Part shown: positions 13,010-20,764 of the stretch, piece after piece
How the letters are laid out: each line of letters opens with the position of its first letter
How positions within the stretch are numbered: the stretch's first letter is position 1
Assembly: GCA_947457605.1 (NCBI GenBank)
Contig: CANGWP010000020.1
Span: forward strand, 1 to 20,764
Direction: 5' to 3'
Length of the DNA stretch: 20,764 bases
From: Bdellovibrionales bacterium
GTDB taxonomy: Bacteria > Bdellovibrionota > UBA1018 > CAIMNF01
Notes under the pieces: generated by a model
What the model saw: the letters and a program-made list of their open reading frames with translations, nothing else
Database searches by the model: none
What the model was told of the DNA's origin: nothing
Translations under genes and position numbers: made by a program

Positions 13010-16000
13010 TCATGGTTCAGGAAGCAATTCCCGCATACGATCCAGACGCTGGTCCGTATTCCACTTCTTCCATTCGGGAGACTCAAAGAGCTGCTGGAAC
13101 CTCTCCGGATCCTTTTCGCTCCCCTTCTTCATGAGAGACTTAAGCTGCTGCCCGTATTCCGAAAATGGAGCCGTAACTTCATTTTTCGGAATCAGCACTC
13201 GCTTGAAGCTTTCCTCCATTCGATTCAATTTCAACTCGAGGAAGTCGGGATTTGTGCCGGCATTGCCGCGCTTGGAGAGCAGATTCACCGTTTTGACCTG
13301 CTCCTTGGTCACTCCTTTTTCGAGAACCACCGCATTCGAGGGAAGTGTAGCGGATTCCGGAACGAAAACATCAATATAGTCATCTCCTGCAGTTCTCCCC
13401 CATCGCCCAGACCCCTGAACCACGGTAATCTTCCCGTCCTTCACGCTCGCAAGTCCCGGACGCGCCACCTGCTCCAGATTCAAAATCTCCCCTGTTTCCT
13501 GTCTTTTCAGAAGAGCCTTGTATTCGGTGCTGCTCGAGAGCATCTTGACATTCAAAGAAGAACCTCCCTGATTCACAGGGGAAACCACATGATAAGCTTC
13601 AGGATTCATTTTCATTTCCGCTTTGGGAAGGGGACCCCAGGCATCCTGCTTCAAATTTCTAGAGCCTTCACCCAGTTGCATGCGTAGCTCCTGGTATTGC
13701 TTCAGTGTAATCTTCGATTGTCCCTCGATTTTCTCGATTTTTTGGATCGCATCGACGGCCGCCCGCCCCGCGGACTCAAATCGCCCCGATCGATACCGCA
13801 GATCCGTGGACAACTTCTGGTTGAATCCCTTCAACCAAGAGTGACGCTGCTCCAGGATCCGATCCGCCGCGCGTTCCGCATCCCGATCAAAATAGGCGAG
13901 CACCGCGGGATCCGCCAACTCATCGGCGGATGCGCCTTCCTTTTTGAACTCCTCGACGATCCGTTCCCGCTCTTTCGCCACCAGAGACCGGCGCTCCGTG
14001 CGAATGGCCTCCAACCCCTTTTGATCCTTGGGAATGTCACCGTATCGCGCCAAATCGAGTTCAATCGATTTCTCCCAATGATCGGAACCATTCTTCAAAT
14101 GAACCCGAAACGCCCCATCAGCATCCAGTTGGTTCAGGACTTCCGTGGTCGAAAGCGGAGCTCGATCCACCTGATCCGCCATCTGCTTGTGGACCTTGGA
14201 TTCGAAGGATGAAAAATCCCTTGTTTTTCCCAAGGACCCTTTTGCCTGGTACAACCGGTCCTTGTGATCCGCCCCGAAGATATCGGTCACCGGTCTCTCA
14301 TACTGTTGGCGAAAAAGATCCTGAACTTCCGACTCCCGGACTCCCCTCAATTCCTTCATCCCCTGTTTCAGATACTGCGTGGACTCATCCGCGGAGGCAA
14401 AGGATTGATACTCCTTCAGGGTTGCGGAAACATTCAAACCTTCCCCATCCAACGATTTGGTTCCGCCTTTCGTGAAACGATAAGTCTTGCCCGGTTTTCC
14501 ATAGGTATGCCAATGCCCCGCCTCATGTTCGAGAATCTTTGACAAGGCAGCCCGTCGTTCAAACAGATCCCTTCTCAGTGCGATCACTTCATGGATGCCA
14601 TCCGTTGCATTTTTTTGACCCTTTACCGTTTTTTTTCCAAGGTAAACTCCGTCAAAAGCGGCCGCACTCGGATCATTCGGAACGAATTCAACCACCTTTA
14701 CATTCTTTTTTTTAAGTGCGACGAGCGTTTTCTTCAAAGGATCGCTATCGGGAATCTTATCCACAAGGATCTCCCGGTACTCATAATCGTACAGTGTATA
14801 TTTCTCACCGGTCACAGGACTGTGCAGTGACACCTTTTGGACCGCGTTCTCCGGAAGTGGGGCTCCCTTGGCTCTCATGTCGAGTGAACGGGCGCCGGCC
14901 GCGGCTCCTGCGTCCCCCTTTTTCATGGCTTCTGACTTTTGAAGGAAGTCCTCCAAACGCTTGATTTCGGCATCAACATCGATTTTCTTCAGTGCCGGTA
15001 CATCCTCGGTCTTGAAGTTCTTTTTGATTCTCCGAAGATCCTCAATCTGATCCCGCACCTTTTGATTGAAGCGCGGATCCGGTGGAAGTTCCCCCTCCAG
15101 CCGGTTTTTCAATGAATAACTGCGGAAGTCTCCGCTCAACTGATCCTCGATCTGTTTGCCCGCCGATCGCAGGCTCGATTCCAGGCTTTGCTGCTCCCCT
15201 TTCAGTTTCTTGAGGTTTTCAGCGAGTGATCGGGTTCTGATGTCGATTCGTGTTTCAGCGTCGCGGGCACCCTTCATCGAGGAGTTTCCGAAACTTCCAC
15301 TATGGGTTTTCTTCATCTCCGCGAGTTCACTCAACGCGGCCTCTTGATCCGCGATCCGCTTCTCTATCTCAATCCTCTTTTGGCTTGAAGGCGCCCGCTT
15401 GCTCAATTCGGTGAATTCATCATTCATGCCGGTGCCACTGTATCTCTTTTCGAATTCCCCGAGAGTCGTCAGCGACTCATCCACACTCTTGGAGTAGGAT
15501 GGGGCCGGGGCCTGGATTGAAACCGGAACCGGCTTTGACGCGCCGTCGGGTTCGATCCGTTTTCTCTTCAGCATTTCCGCCCATTCATCCCGTGTTTTTC
15601 CGAGTTTTTTCTGAAGGATCGGGTTCGAATGGATCATCCCCTTTTCACCCAGAAGGTCCGAAAGTTCTTTGAGCTCTTTGTCCAGGGCCGGATCAAAGCG
15701 GGTCGCACCAAACTTCTGCGTGTAAAGTTCATTTCTTCGATCAATCAACCCCTGAAGTTGGGACTGAAGCTCTTTGGGTTCGGCTGAGGCAAGGAACTCC
15801 TCCATCTTCGGCTTCGAGTTCGGGACCTCTTTTATTTTCCGGATATCAAAACCGCCGGCATCCGCCCCCACCACTCCGTCCACCATCAGGTTCTCGCGAG
15901 TGCGCGCATCCAACCCGGCTTCTGCGAGGATCCGATTCTTCTCGGCAATTTGATTTCGTGTGTAGTTGCCCTTGGCGGCACGTTTGCCGTCCTTGCCGAT

Positions 16001-19000
16001 TTTGCCCTCCCCCACCAGGTGGGCCTTCCAAACGGCCTCTTTTTCAGACTCTGTGAGCGGTCTTCCAGCGGATTTCTCGGCCAAGACATCCGTGATCGCC
16101 CGCTCCTTGGATTCATGGAGCCGGATTTTTTCATCCAGATCCTTGAGAAGTCGCTTGTCTTTTTCCGACAAATTGGACTTTGAGCGAATCCGCTCCGCGG
16201 CAGCCTTGGTGGCCGCCTTCTCATTTTGAACCGCTCGGATCTCACTGCGCTCGGTATCGGAAATCACGCCGGAGTTCCGTCGTACTTGCTTTCGATCCGC
16301 CACACGCTCCGACCGAGGGTTGCTTGAGGATGATTTTCCCTCCGACACGATTTGCGGCCCCGACTCCGAATCGGCAACTTTGTTTCCGGGATTTCCTGAA
16401 GAAGACTCTCCGCCTGCCCCGACTTGCCCCTTTTGCCCGGAGTCCGCCACCTTGTCTCCTTTGGGCGCATCCGCACCCTCATCGGCGAATTTCGCACCCT
16501 TGGCCTCCATTCCGGCCAATGCGGTCCCCGGCTTGGTCGGGCGCTTGAACAGGTTCTGGCCGGCATTGAAAACCCGCTTGTTCAAATCGGCATACCATTT
16601 GATGAATTTTTTCCCTTGGTCGGCGGGGAGCTTCACCACCTTGACCGCGCCCTTTGCCATGGGGAGTTTCTCGAGGGTCCGGATCACCGCCTTTGCGGAT
16701 CCCGACAATGCTTTCAGGGCAAAAATGCCAGCCTTTCCGGCTAATTTTCCTGCGGCAAGCGTACCTTTGCCCGCTGTCCTCATGCCTTTTCCCGCCAAAT
16801 TCGCTGCTTTGGCCAACTTCGGAAACTTGTTTGCCAAACCTGCTTTGGCAAACTTTCCGGCTTTCGATCCTTTGGCGAGGATTGAGACAACCCTGGCCCC
16901 CACACCCGTCATCTTGATTGCAGCTGTGGCAACGCCCGTAAAGAATGCCGCCACTATTTCGGTAGCCAAATACCCCATCACTGCGCAGGCTCCATTGATC
17001 GCCTCTTTGCACGACAAGCACTCCCAGCCACTTGAGGGTTTCTTGCAAGTGCTCAGATGGGCAACTCCGGACCATTCCTGGCAGAACGCGTCTTTCATCA
17101 TCCATTCATTGATACCGTTCCAGATCCCGCCCACGAACTTCTTCATGGACTCACCCGGTTCTTTGATGAAATCCCCGATCAGGCCGCCCGCAGATTTTGC
17201 AAACTGAACGGTTTTGTAACTGGAAGCATCATCGATTTCATAACTCGCACCAAAAAAATTCAACATCCCCTTCCCAAGGTTCTTGGTCCCCATCCATGCA
17301 TCCTGAGCAAGACCGCTGATCGCCTGACCAGCGAGACTCAACAGACCCTTCACTGCTTCCCAAAGGGACTTGATGATGGCGGTCGCCGCTTGAACAGCAC
17401 AGTTGTCACGATGGGTGTCACAGGAGCCAGTTTTGATGGGGATTCCCATGGAAATCGCGGAGCCTGCCGCACAAAGGATGTCCTTTCCGCAGTTTCCTCG
17501 CTTGGCCTTTTCCTCCTTGGTGCACCCGGGCTCGGTATTTTCCTCAATATTCTTGGCTGCTTCTTTTACTTCCTTGAACCCCGGAGGAACCACTCCACAC
17601 GCTCGATCTTGGATCTCCTTGAATCTTGTTTTTTCATTCACCCGGTCCAGAGCCCTCAGATTCGCAAGCGCGACATCGCGCGCCTGCTTGCAATCAATCG
17701 TCTGCCCCTCCACAACGACCGAAGCATACATGCTCTTTTTGTCAGGGGTCATGCAGTGGTTTTCCACCAATTGAAGAAGCCTCTGGGTATTGTCGAATGC
17801 CTCATCATAGTTCTCGGGATCGACGCCGGGCGCTTCCCGCGGAGCCTGATCCGAACCGCCCGCCGGGTCCTTGGAGATCCGATTGTAGAGGGCGGTGCAA
17901 AGAGAATAGTTCGAACTCCCGTAGGGCTCGGAGCTGCAAAGATTGTCCGCTGCCTGCTGAACCTCCTGAAGGACATTCGGATTGCTTGCGAGAACCCCAT
18001 TGATCTCCTGATCATGCTTTGCCGAATCATTCAGATATTCCGCATGACAGACCTGGGTTGCCTGCTGCCTGAAATCATCTGAAATGCAAACATTCCCAAA
18101 AATGGCGGGGTTGCAGGCAAGCTTGCCCGAGCCGCATCCACCCAGGCCCTCGGGCTCGGCACAGACGCGCCTTCCCTTGCCAATCTTTTTCCAAGAACTC
18201 TTCCAGCCCGCAAAAAAACACGAATCGGAATTTTCCTGGGCAAACGCTCGCGGCAGTCCGAAGTAGCGCTGAAAAAGATCGCGTGCGCCCTTGATTCTCG
18301 CGTCGAGACCATCATATCGCTCTTCAATCGATGGATCCTCGGCGGCCTGGTGCTCCAACTCGTACTGAAGGAAAAAGTCCCGGAGCGCCCGTAGGGATTC
18401 CGCCCGCCCCTCGGGGGTGGAGGAAGCCTTTTTCCAGGCTTTGGAAATCTCCTCCCTGGAGCGACCTCCCACAGTCCCGGCATTTTTTTCACACCGGAAG
18501 CTCTCGGCCACCTTCCCGAGCATCACCCCATCCGAACCGGAGCGATTCGCAGCATGCAGTGATTTCAAATGAAACATGCGCTTTCCGCACATGAGGAAGT
18601 AACTCGTCTGAACCTGGGGCACCCCGTTCAATTCATATTCAAAACCGATCCGATACCCGTCAATCCGGTTCTTTTCATTCCGGATGACCTCGTAGGGAAG
18701 TTCCTTGAGCCACTTGCCACCCTCCTGTTTTGAGAGCCAGGCCTTTCTCTTTTCGTAATAAGTGGCCGCATCCCTCTTCAATTGCCCGTGCTCAAAACGG
18801 ACGTTCTCGAGCTCCATGTCATAGACCCCGATGTTCGGACGGATCCCCGTCTTTGAGTCCATCGGTCCCACGAGGCTGAGACCCACCCCCCAGAGTTTTT
18901 CCACCGGGGCTAAGCCGCCCTGATTCTCAAACCCCACCTGGTAAACGCCAATGGAATGAAGTTTGGGACTTTCCCGCGAAAGCTTTTTGATCAGCCTCTC

Positions 19001-19141
19001 GCCTTCCGCATCCGACATTTCCGTGATTTGAGCGGAAGCACCGGGATCAAAGGTGTTCGCACGCGCGGGGATCCACACCTGAAAGATCATCGAGAAACAG
19101 GAAAACAAAGCGAGGATTCGTCCAAAAAAGGATCCTTCCAT
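13010..19141 (-). CDS. Giant secreted protein of unknown function with HEAGH motif
   Basis: A 2043-residue protein I do not recognise as a known family. Residues 1-28 form a Sec signal peptide (hydrophobic 8-24, likely cleavage ARA|NT). Residues 185-719 hold all 23 cysteines of the mature part; the remaining 1324 residues have none. Residues 714-757 are hydrophobic, followed by a Gly/Lys/Ala-rich stretch to about 835. Residues 866-960 are a Ser/Gly/Pro-rich linker with repeats starting KVADS. Residues 960-1420 are mostly charged and helix-prone. An HExxH motif, HEAGH at 1539-1543, follows a beta-strand-like segment (HEVIALRRDLF) and could mark a zinc metallopeptidase domain; the third ligand is not clear. 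The ATG has GAGGAG seven bases upstream. It lies in line with fusA and rpsJ, where tuf is common. Layout recalls large secreted toxins or effectors, but function is unknown. Confidence 0.9.
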   Translation of the reverse strand: MEGSFFGRILALFSCFSMIFQVWIPARANTFDPGASAQITEMSDAEGERLIKKLSRESPKLHSIGVYQVGFENQGGLAPVEKLWGVGLSLVGPMDSKTGIRPNIGVYDMELENVRFEHGQLKRDAATYYEKRKAWLSKQEGGKWLKELPYEVIRNEKNRIDGYRIGFEYELNGVPQVQTSYFLMCGKRMFHLKSLHAANRSGSDGVMLGKVAESFRCEKNAGTVGGRSREEISKAWKKASSTPEGRAESLRALRDFFLQYELEHQAAEDPSIEERYDGLDARIKGARDLFQRYFGLPRAFAQENSDSCFFAGWKSSWKKIGKGRRVCAEPEGLGGCGSGKLACNPAIFGNVCISDDFRQQATQVCHAEYLNDSAKHDQEINGVLASNPNVLQEVQQAADNLCSSEPYGSSNYSLCTALYNRISKDPAGGSDQAPREAPGVDPENYDEAFDNTQRLLQLVENHCMTPDKKSMYASVVVEGQTIDCKQARDVALANLRALDRVNEKTRFKEIQDRACGVVPPGFKEVKEAAKNIEENTEPGCTKEEKAKRGNCGKDILCAAGSAISMGIPIKTGSCDTHRDNCAVQAATAIIKSLWEAVKGLLSLAGQAISGLAQDAWMGTKNLGKGMLNFFGASYEIDDASSYKTVQFAKSAGGLIGDFIKEPGESMKKFVGGIWNGINEWMMKDAFCQEWSGVAHLSTCKKPSSGWECLSCKEAINGACAVMGYLATEIVAAFFTGVATAAIKMTGVGARVVSILAKGSKAGKFAKAGLANKFPKLAKAANLAGKGMRTAGKGTLAAGKLAGKAGIFALKALSGSAKAVIRTLEKLPMAKGAVKVVKLPADQGKKFIKWYADLNKRVFNAGQNLFKRPTKPGTALAGMEAKGAKFADEGADAPKGDKVADSGQKGQVGAGGESSSGNPGNKVADSESGPQIVSEGKSSSSNPRSERVADRKQVRRNSGVISDTERSEIRAVQNEKAATKAAAERIRSKSNLSEKDKRLLKDLDEKIRLHESKERAITDVLAEKSAGRPLTESEKEAVWKAHLVGEGKIGKDGKRAAKGNYTRNQIAEKNRILAEAGLDARTRENLMVDGVVGADAGGFDIRKIKEVPNSKPKMEEFLASAEPKELQSQLQGLIDRRNELYTQKFGATRFDPALDKELKELSDLLGEKGMIHSNPILQKKLGKTRDEWAEMLKRKRIEPDGASKPVPVSIQAPAPSYSKSVDESLTTLGEFEKRYSGTGMNDEFTELSKRAPSSQKRIEIEKRIADQEAALSELAEMKKTHSGSFGNSSMKGARDAETRIDIRTRSLAENLKKLKGEQQSLESSLRSAGKQIEDQLSGDFRSYSLKNRLEGELPPDPRFNQKVRDQIEDLRRIKKNFKTEDVPALKKIDVDAEIKRLEDFLQKSEAMKKGDAGAAAGARSLDMRAKGAPLPENAVQKVSLHSPVTGEKYTLYDYEYREILVDKIPDSDPLKKTLVALKKKNVKVVEFVPNDPSAAAFDGVYLGKKTVKGQKNATDGIHEVIALRRDLFERRAALSKILEHEAGHWHTYGKPGKTYRFTKGGTKSLDGEGLNVSATLKEYQSFASADESTQYLKQGMKELRGVRESEVQDLFRQQYERPVTDIFGADHKDRLYQAKGSLGKTRDFSSFESKVHKQMADQVDRAPLSTTEVLNQLDADGAFRVHLKNGSDHWEKSIELDLARYGDIPKDQKGLEAIRTERRSLVAKERERIVEEFKKEGASADELADPAVLAYFDRDAERAADRILEQRHSWLKGFNQKLSTDLRYRSGRFESAGRAAVDAIQKIEKIEGQSKITLKQYQELRMQLGEGSRNLKQDAWGPLPKAEMKMNPEAYHVVSPVNQGGSSLNVKMLSSSTEYKALLKRQETGEILNLEQVARPGLASVKDGKITVVQGSGRWGRTAGDDYIDVFVPESATLPSNAVVLEKGVTKEQVKTVNLLSKRGNAGTNPDFLELKLNRMEESFKRVLIPKNEVTAPFSEYGQQLKSLMKKGSEKDPERFQQLFESPEWKKWNTDQRLDRMRELLPEP
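14513..14527 (-). other. HEAGH (HExxH) putative zinc-binding motif in giant protein
   Basis: Codes for residues 1539-1543 of the giant protein, followed by WHTYG. The motif sits in the middle of a predicted helix (ALSKILEHEAGHWH), as in zincin metallopeptidases. It does not extend to the metzincin form HExxHxxGxxH. Candidate third ligands are glutamates around 1577-1586 (LKEYQSFASADES). Confidence 0.45.
16292..16453 (-). repeat. Imperfect tandem repeat in linker of giant protein
   Basis: Residues 897-920 and 921-945 are two imperfect copies of a 24-25 residue unit that begins KVADS and ends with GESSSGNP or GKSSSSNP; a third, truncated copy (RVADR) follows at 946-950. The unit is flexible and hydrophilic. 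It probably acts as a spacer between the N-terminal and C-terminal halves. Confidence 0.6.
16637..17002 (-). other. Hydrophobic segment plus Gly/Lys/Ala-rich stretch in giant protein
   Basis: Residues 714-757 form one or two helices of membrane-like hydrophobicity (VMGYLATEIVAAFFTGVATA and onward). Residues 757-835 repeat short GKxAxAG-type patterns such as AGKGTLAAGKLAGKAG. Similar compositions occur before the effector part of large secreted toxins, but composition alone does not prove homology. Confidence 0.4.
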
Positions 19142-19243
19142 ACCCTTGCTCCTCGTCAGAAACCGAAAAGATCATGAGCAAAACCGTGCGCCAGGAAAGA
19201 TCACCACTCCCCTTAAATCCAAAAGGATCAAGAGGTCAGTTCA
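19142..19243 (-). other. Short gap between fusA and the giant gene
   Basis: A 102-base gap. It starts with a second TGA directly after the fusA stop (tandem stops) and a weak hairpin ATCC-TTTT-GGAT without a U run. It ends with the GAGGAG ribosome-binding site (19149-19154) of the giant gene. No promoter with acceptable boxes was seen, so the giant gene may be transcribed from upstream of fusA. Confidence 0.4.
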
Positions 19244-20764
19244 TCAAACTCCGAAACCAGAGGGCCTTTGCGGCAAAATCCCGGCACGAAGCTTGATCTC
19301 CTGCAGGACCTGGGCTGACACCGGAGAATAATGCGAGAACTGCATCGAGAAGGTCGCGCGCCCCTGGGATGACGACCTGAGTGCGGTTGAGTAACCAAAC
19401 ATGCGGGAGAGCGGTACCTCAGCGTCAATAATCTGAAGCTCCCCTCTTGCGTTCATGCCGTGGATCTTTCCGCCGCGGGCATTGAGATCCCCGATCACCG
19501 AACCCATGTAATCGCCAGGGCACACGACTTCGCATTTCATGAGCGGCTCCAAAATGAGTGGTCCGGCCTTTGCGGCCGCATCCTTGAATGCCATCGCCGC
19601 TGCCACCTTGAATGCGATATCCGAAGAATCGGTTTCGCTGAACGAACCACCGGTAAGGGTCGCCTCGATGTCCATCGCAGGATAGCCTGCAAGCACGCCA
19701 CCCGACATGGCCTCTTTCAAGCCCGTTTCAACCGACGAAACAAACTGGCGTGGAATCTGAGTCTCGGTGGCCTTATTGGTAAACACAAACCCCTTGCCAC
19801 GCTCAGAAGGCTTTAGCTTCACCACACAATGCGCGAACTGACCCTTCTGGCCTTCGCCCTGGCGAACAAACTTCGCATCTCCCTGGGCTTCGCTCGAAAT
19901 CGTTTCTCGGTACGACACTTGCGGCGCACCCACGTTTGCCTCGACTTTGAACTCGCGCTTTAGGCGATCAACAATGATTTCAAGGTGCAGCTCGCCCATT
20001 CCGCTGATCAGCGTTTGGGCGGTGTCCTCGCTCTGAAACACCCGGAAGGAAGGATCCTCGACCGCGAGTCTTGCAAGAGCGGCACCGAGCTTTTCCTGAT
20101 CGGCCTTGGTCTTTGGCTCGATTGCGATCGAAATCACGGGCTCCGGAAACTCGATCTTCTCAAGCAGAACCTGGCGTCCTTCCGAGCAAAAGGTATCGCC
20201 CGTGGTCGCAAGCTTAAGGCCCACAATGGCTGCGATATCACCGGCGCTTACTTCAGAGACTTCTTCTGACTTGTTTGCATGCATTTTTAGCAGGCGATTC
20301 GCGCGCTCGCGCTTTCCTTTGTTGGTGTTCCAGAACACCTGACCCGACTCGAGTTTTCCCGAATACACGCGGATGTAGGTCAGCTGCCCCACAAAGGGAT
20401 CCGTCATGATTTTGAATGCAAGAGCCGCGAAAGGCTCGGTGGGATCAGGCGTGCATTCGATTTCTTTTGATTCATCGGTCGGGTGATGCGCGATCACTGC
20501 CGGCAGATCAACCGGGGATGGTAGAAAATCCACTACGGCATCGAGAAGCGTTTGCACACCCTTGTTCTTAAAGCTTGCTCCACAGGTGACCGGAATCACC
20601 TTAAGCTCGATCGCCCCGCGCCTGAGCGCCGCTTTGATTTCGGAGACGCTTGGTTCTTCGCCGCCCAAAAACTTCTCCATGACGCTTTCATCAAAATCCG
20701 CGATCTGCTCGATGAGGTTCTGGCGGTATAGGTCGGCTTCATCTTTCAAGTCTTCCGGAATCTC
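19244..20764 (-). CDS. fusA: Elongation factor G (C-terminal 506 residues, 5' end outside window)
   Basis: GTPase that drives translocation and, with RRF, ribosome recycling. The window contains the end of the G domain and domains II to V; the nucleotide-binding motifs lie outside. Visible EF-G signatures are VTCGASFKNKGVQTLLDAVV, ALAFKIMTDPFVGQLTYIRV, MGELHLEIIVDRLKREFKVE, LAGYPAMD and EVPLSRMFGYSTALRSSSQG. The frame stays open through the right edge (EIPEDLKDEAD at the first visible codons). The C-terminal tail after QFSHYSPVS is about 20 residues longer than in E. coli. The following gene is not tuf but the giant secreted protein. Confidence 0.97.
   Translation of the reverse strand, partial: EIPEDLKDEADLYRQNLIEQIADFDESVMEKFLGGEEPSVSEIKAALRRGAIELKVIPVTCGASFKNKGVQTLLDAVVDFLPSPVDLPAVIAHHPTDESKEIECTPDPTEPFAALAFKIMTDPFVGQLTYIRVYSGKLESGQVFWNTNKGKRERANRLLKMHANKSEEVSEVSAGDIAAIVGLKLATTGDTFCSEGRQVLLEKIEFPEPVISIAIEPKTKADQEKLGAALARLAVEDPSFRVFQSEDTAQTLISGMGELHLEIIVDRLKREFKVEANVGAPQVSYRETISSEAQGDAKFVRQGEGQKGQFAHCVVKLKPSERGKGFVFTNKATETQIPRQFVSSVETGLKEAMSGGVLAGYPAMDIEATLTGGSFSETDSSDIAFKVAAAMAFKDAAAKAGPLILEPLMKCEVVCPGDYMGSVIGDLNARGGKIHGMNARGELQIIDAEVPLSRMFGYSTALRSSSQGRATFSMQFSHYSPVSAQVLQEIKLRAGILPQRPSGFGV

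Noticed and set aside
13172..13624. C-terminal part of the giant protein considered as an ADP-ribosyltransferase (LSSSTEY near 1868, RVLIPKNEV near 1981)
   Set aside because: The strings only loosely recall the STS and post-ExE motifs; there is no ExE and no clear catalytic arginine segment.
16320..17207. Plus-strand open frame of 295 codons with a hydrophobic, Ala/Pro-rich translation
   Set aside because: It mirrors the Gly/Lys/Ala-rich part of the giant gene on the other strand; its apparent hydrophobicity comes from complementary codons.
17057..18082. Plus-strand open frame of 341 codons opposite the giant gene
   Set aside because: It lies fully antisense to a continuous gene with a signal peptide and good ribosome-binding site, and its translation shows no domain or protein-like pattern.

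Overview
The window is almost entirely minus-strand and carries the core ribosomal-protein cluster (S10 plus spc type) of a Gram-negative bacterium. Reading along the minus strand (high to low coordinates) the order is: 3' two-thirds of fusA (cut by the window edge), a 6.1-kb gene for a 2043-residue secreted protein, then rpsJ-rplC-rplD-rplW-rplB-rpsS-rplV-rpsC-rplP-rpmC-rpsQ-rplN-rplX-rplE-rpsN-rpsH-rplF-rplR-rpsE-rpmD-rplO-secY-adk-map and the first 41 codons of infA. No tRNA, rRNA, CRISPR array or insertion sequence was found. No plus-strand gene is credible.

The gene order, the adk-map-infA module after secY, the four-cysteine zinc form of S14, a base composition a little above 50% GC by eye, and the large secreted protein suggest a delta-proteobacterial lineage, most likely Bdellovibrionota. 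That is an inference from style and was not tested by alignment.

Region by region. 19244-20764: EF-G, the translocase of the ribosome. 13010-19141: an unrecognised giant protein with a Sec signal peptide, a cysteine-rich N-terminal third, a hydrophobic plus Gly/Lys/Ala-rich stretch, a low-complexity linker with internal repeats, a long charged helical region, and a possible zinc-protease motif (HEAGH, residues 1539-1543). It sits where many bacteria keep tuf, and a good ribosome-binding site precedes it. 12596-13009: a 414-base gap with a convincing sigma70-type promoter for the S10 operon and a roughly 310-base leader rich in inverted repeats. 3036-12595: tightly packed ribosomal-protein genes. 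2892-3035: a 144-base gap before secY, the longest inside the cluster, with a perfect 10-bp hairpin followed by a U-rich run and overlapped by a possible 25-codon leader ORF. 1-2891: secY, adk, map and infA, with secY and adk overlapping by 4 bases.

Functionally, the conserved genes build the ribosome, start and elongate translation (IF-1, EF-G), export proteins (SecY), balance adenylates (Adk) and trim N-terminal methionines (Map). The giant secreted protein is the outlier and the best candidate for something undescribed. Secondary points of interest are the Lys/Ala-rich tails on several ribosomal proteins and the structured non-coding gaps before rpsJ and secY.
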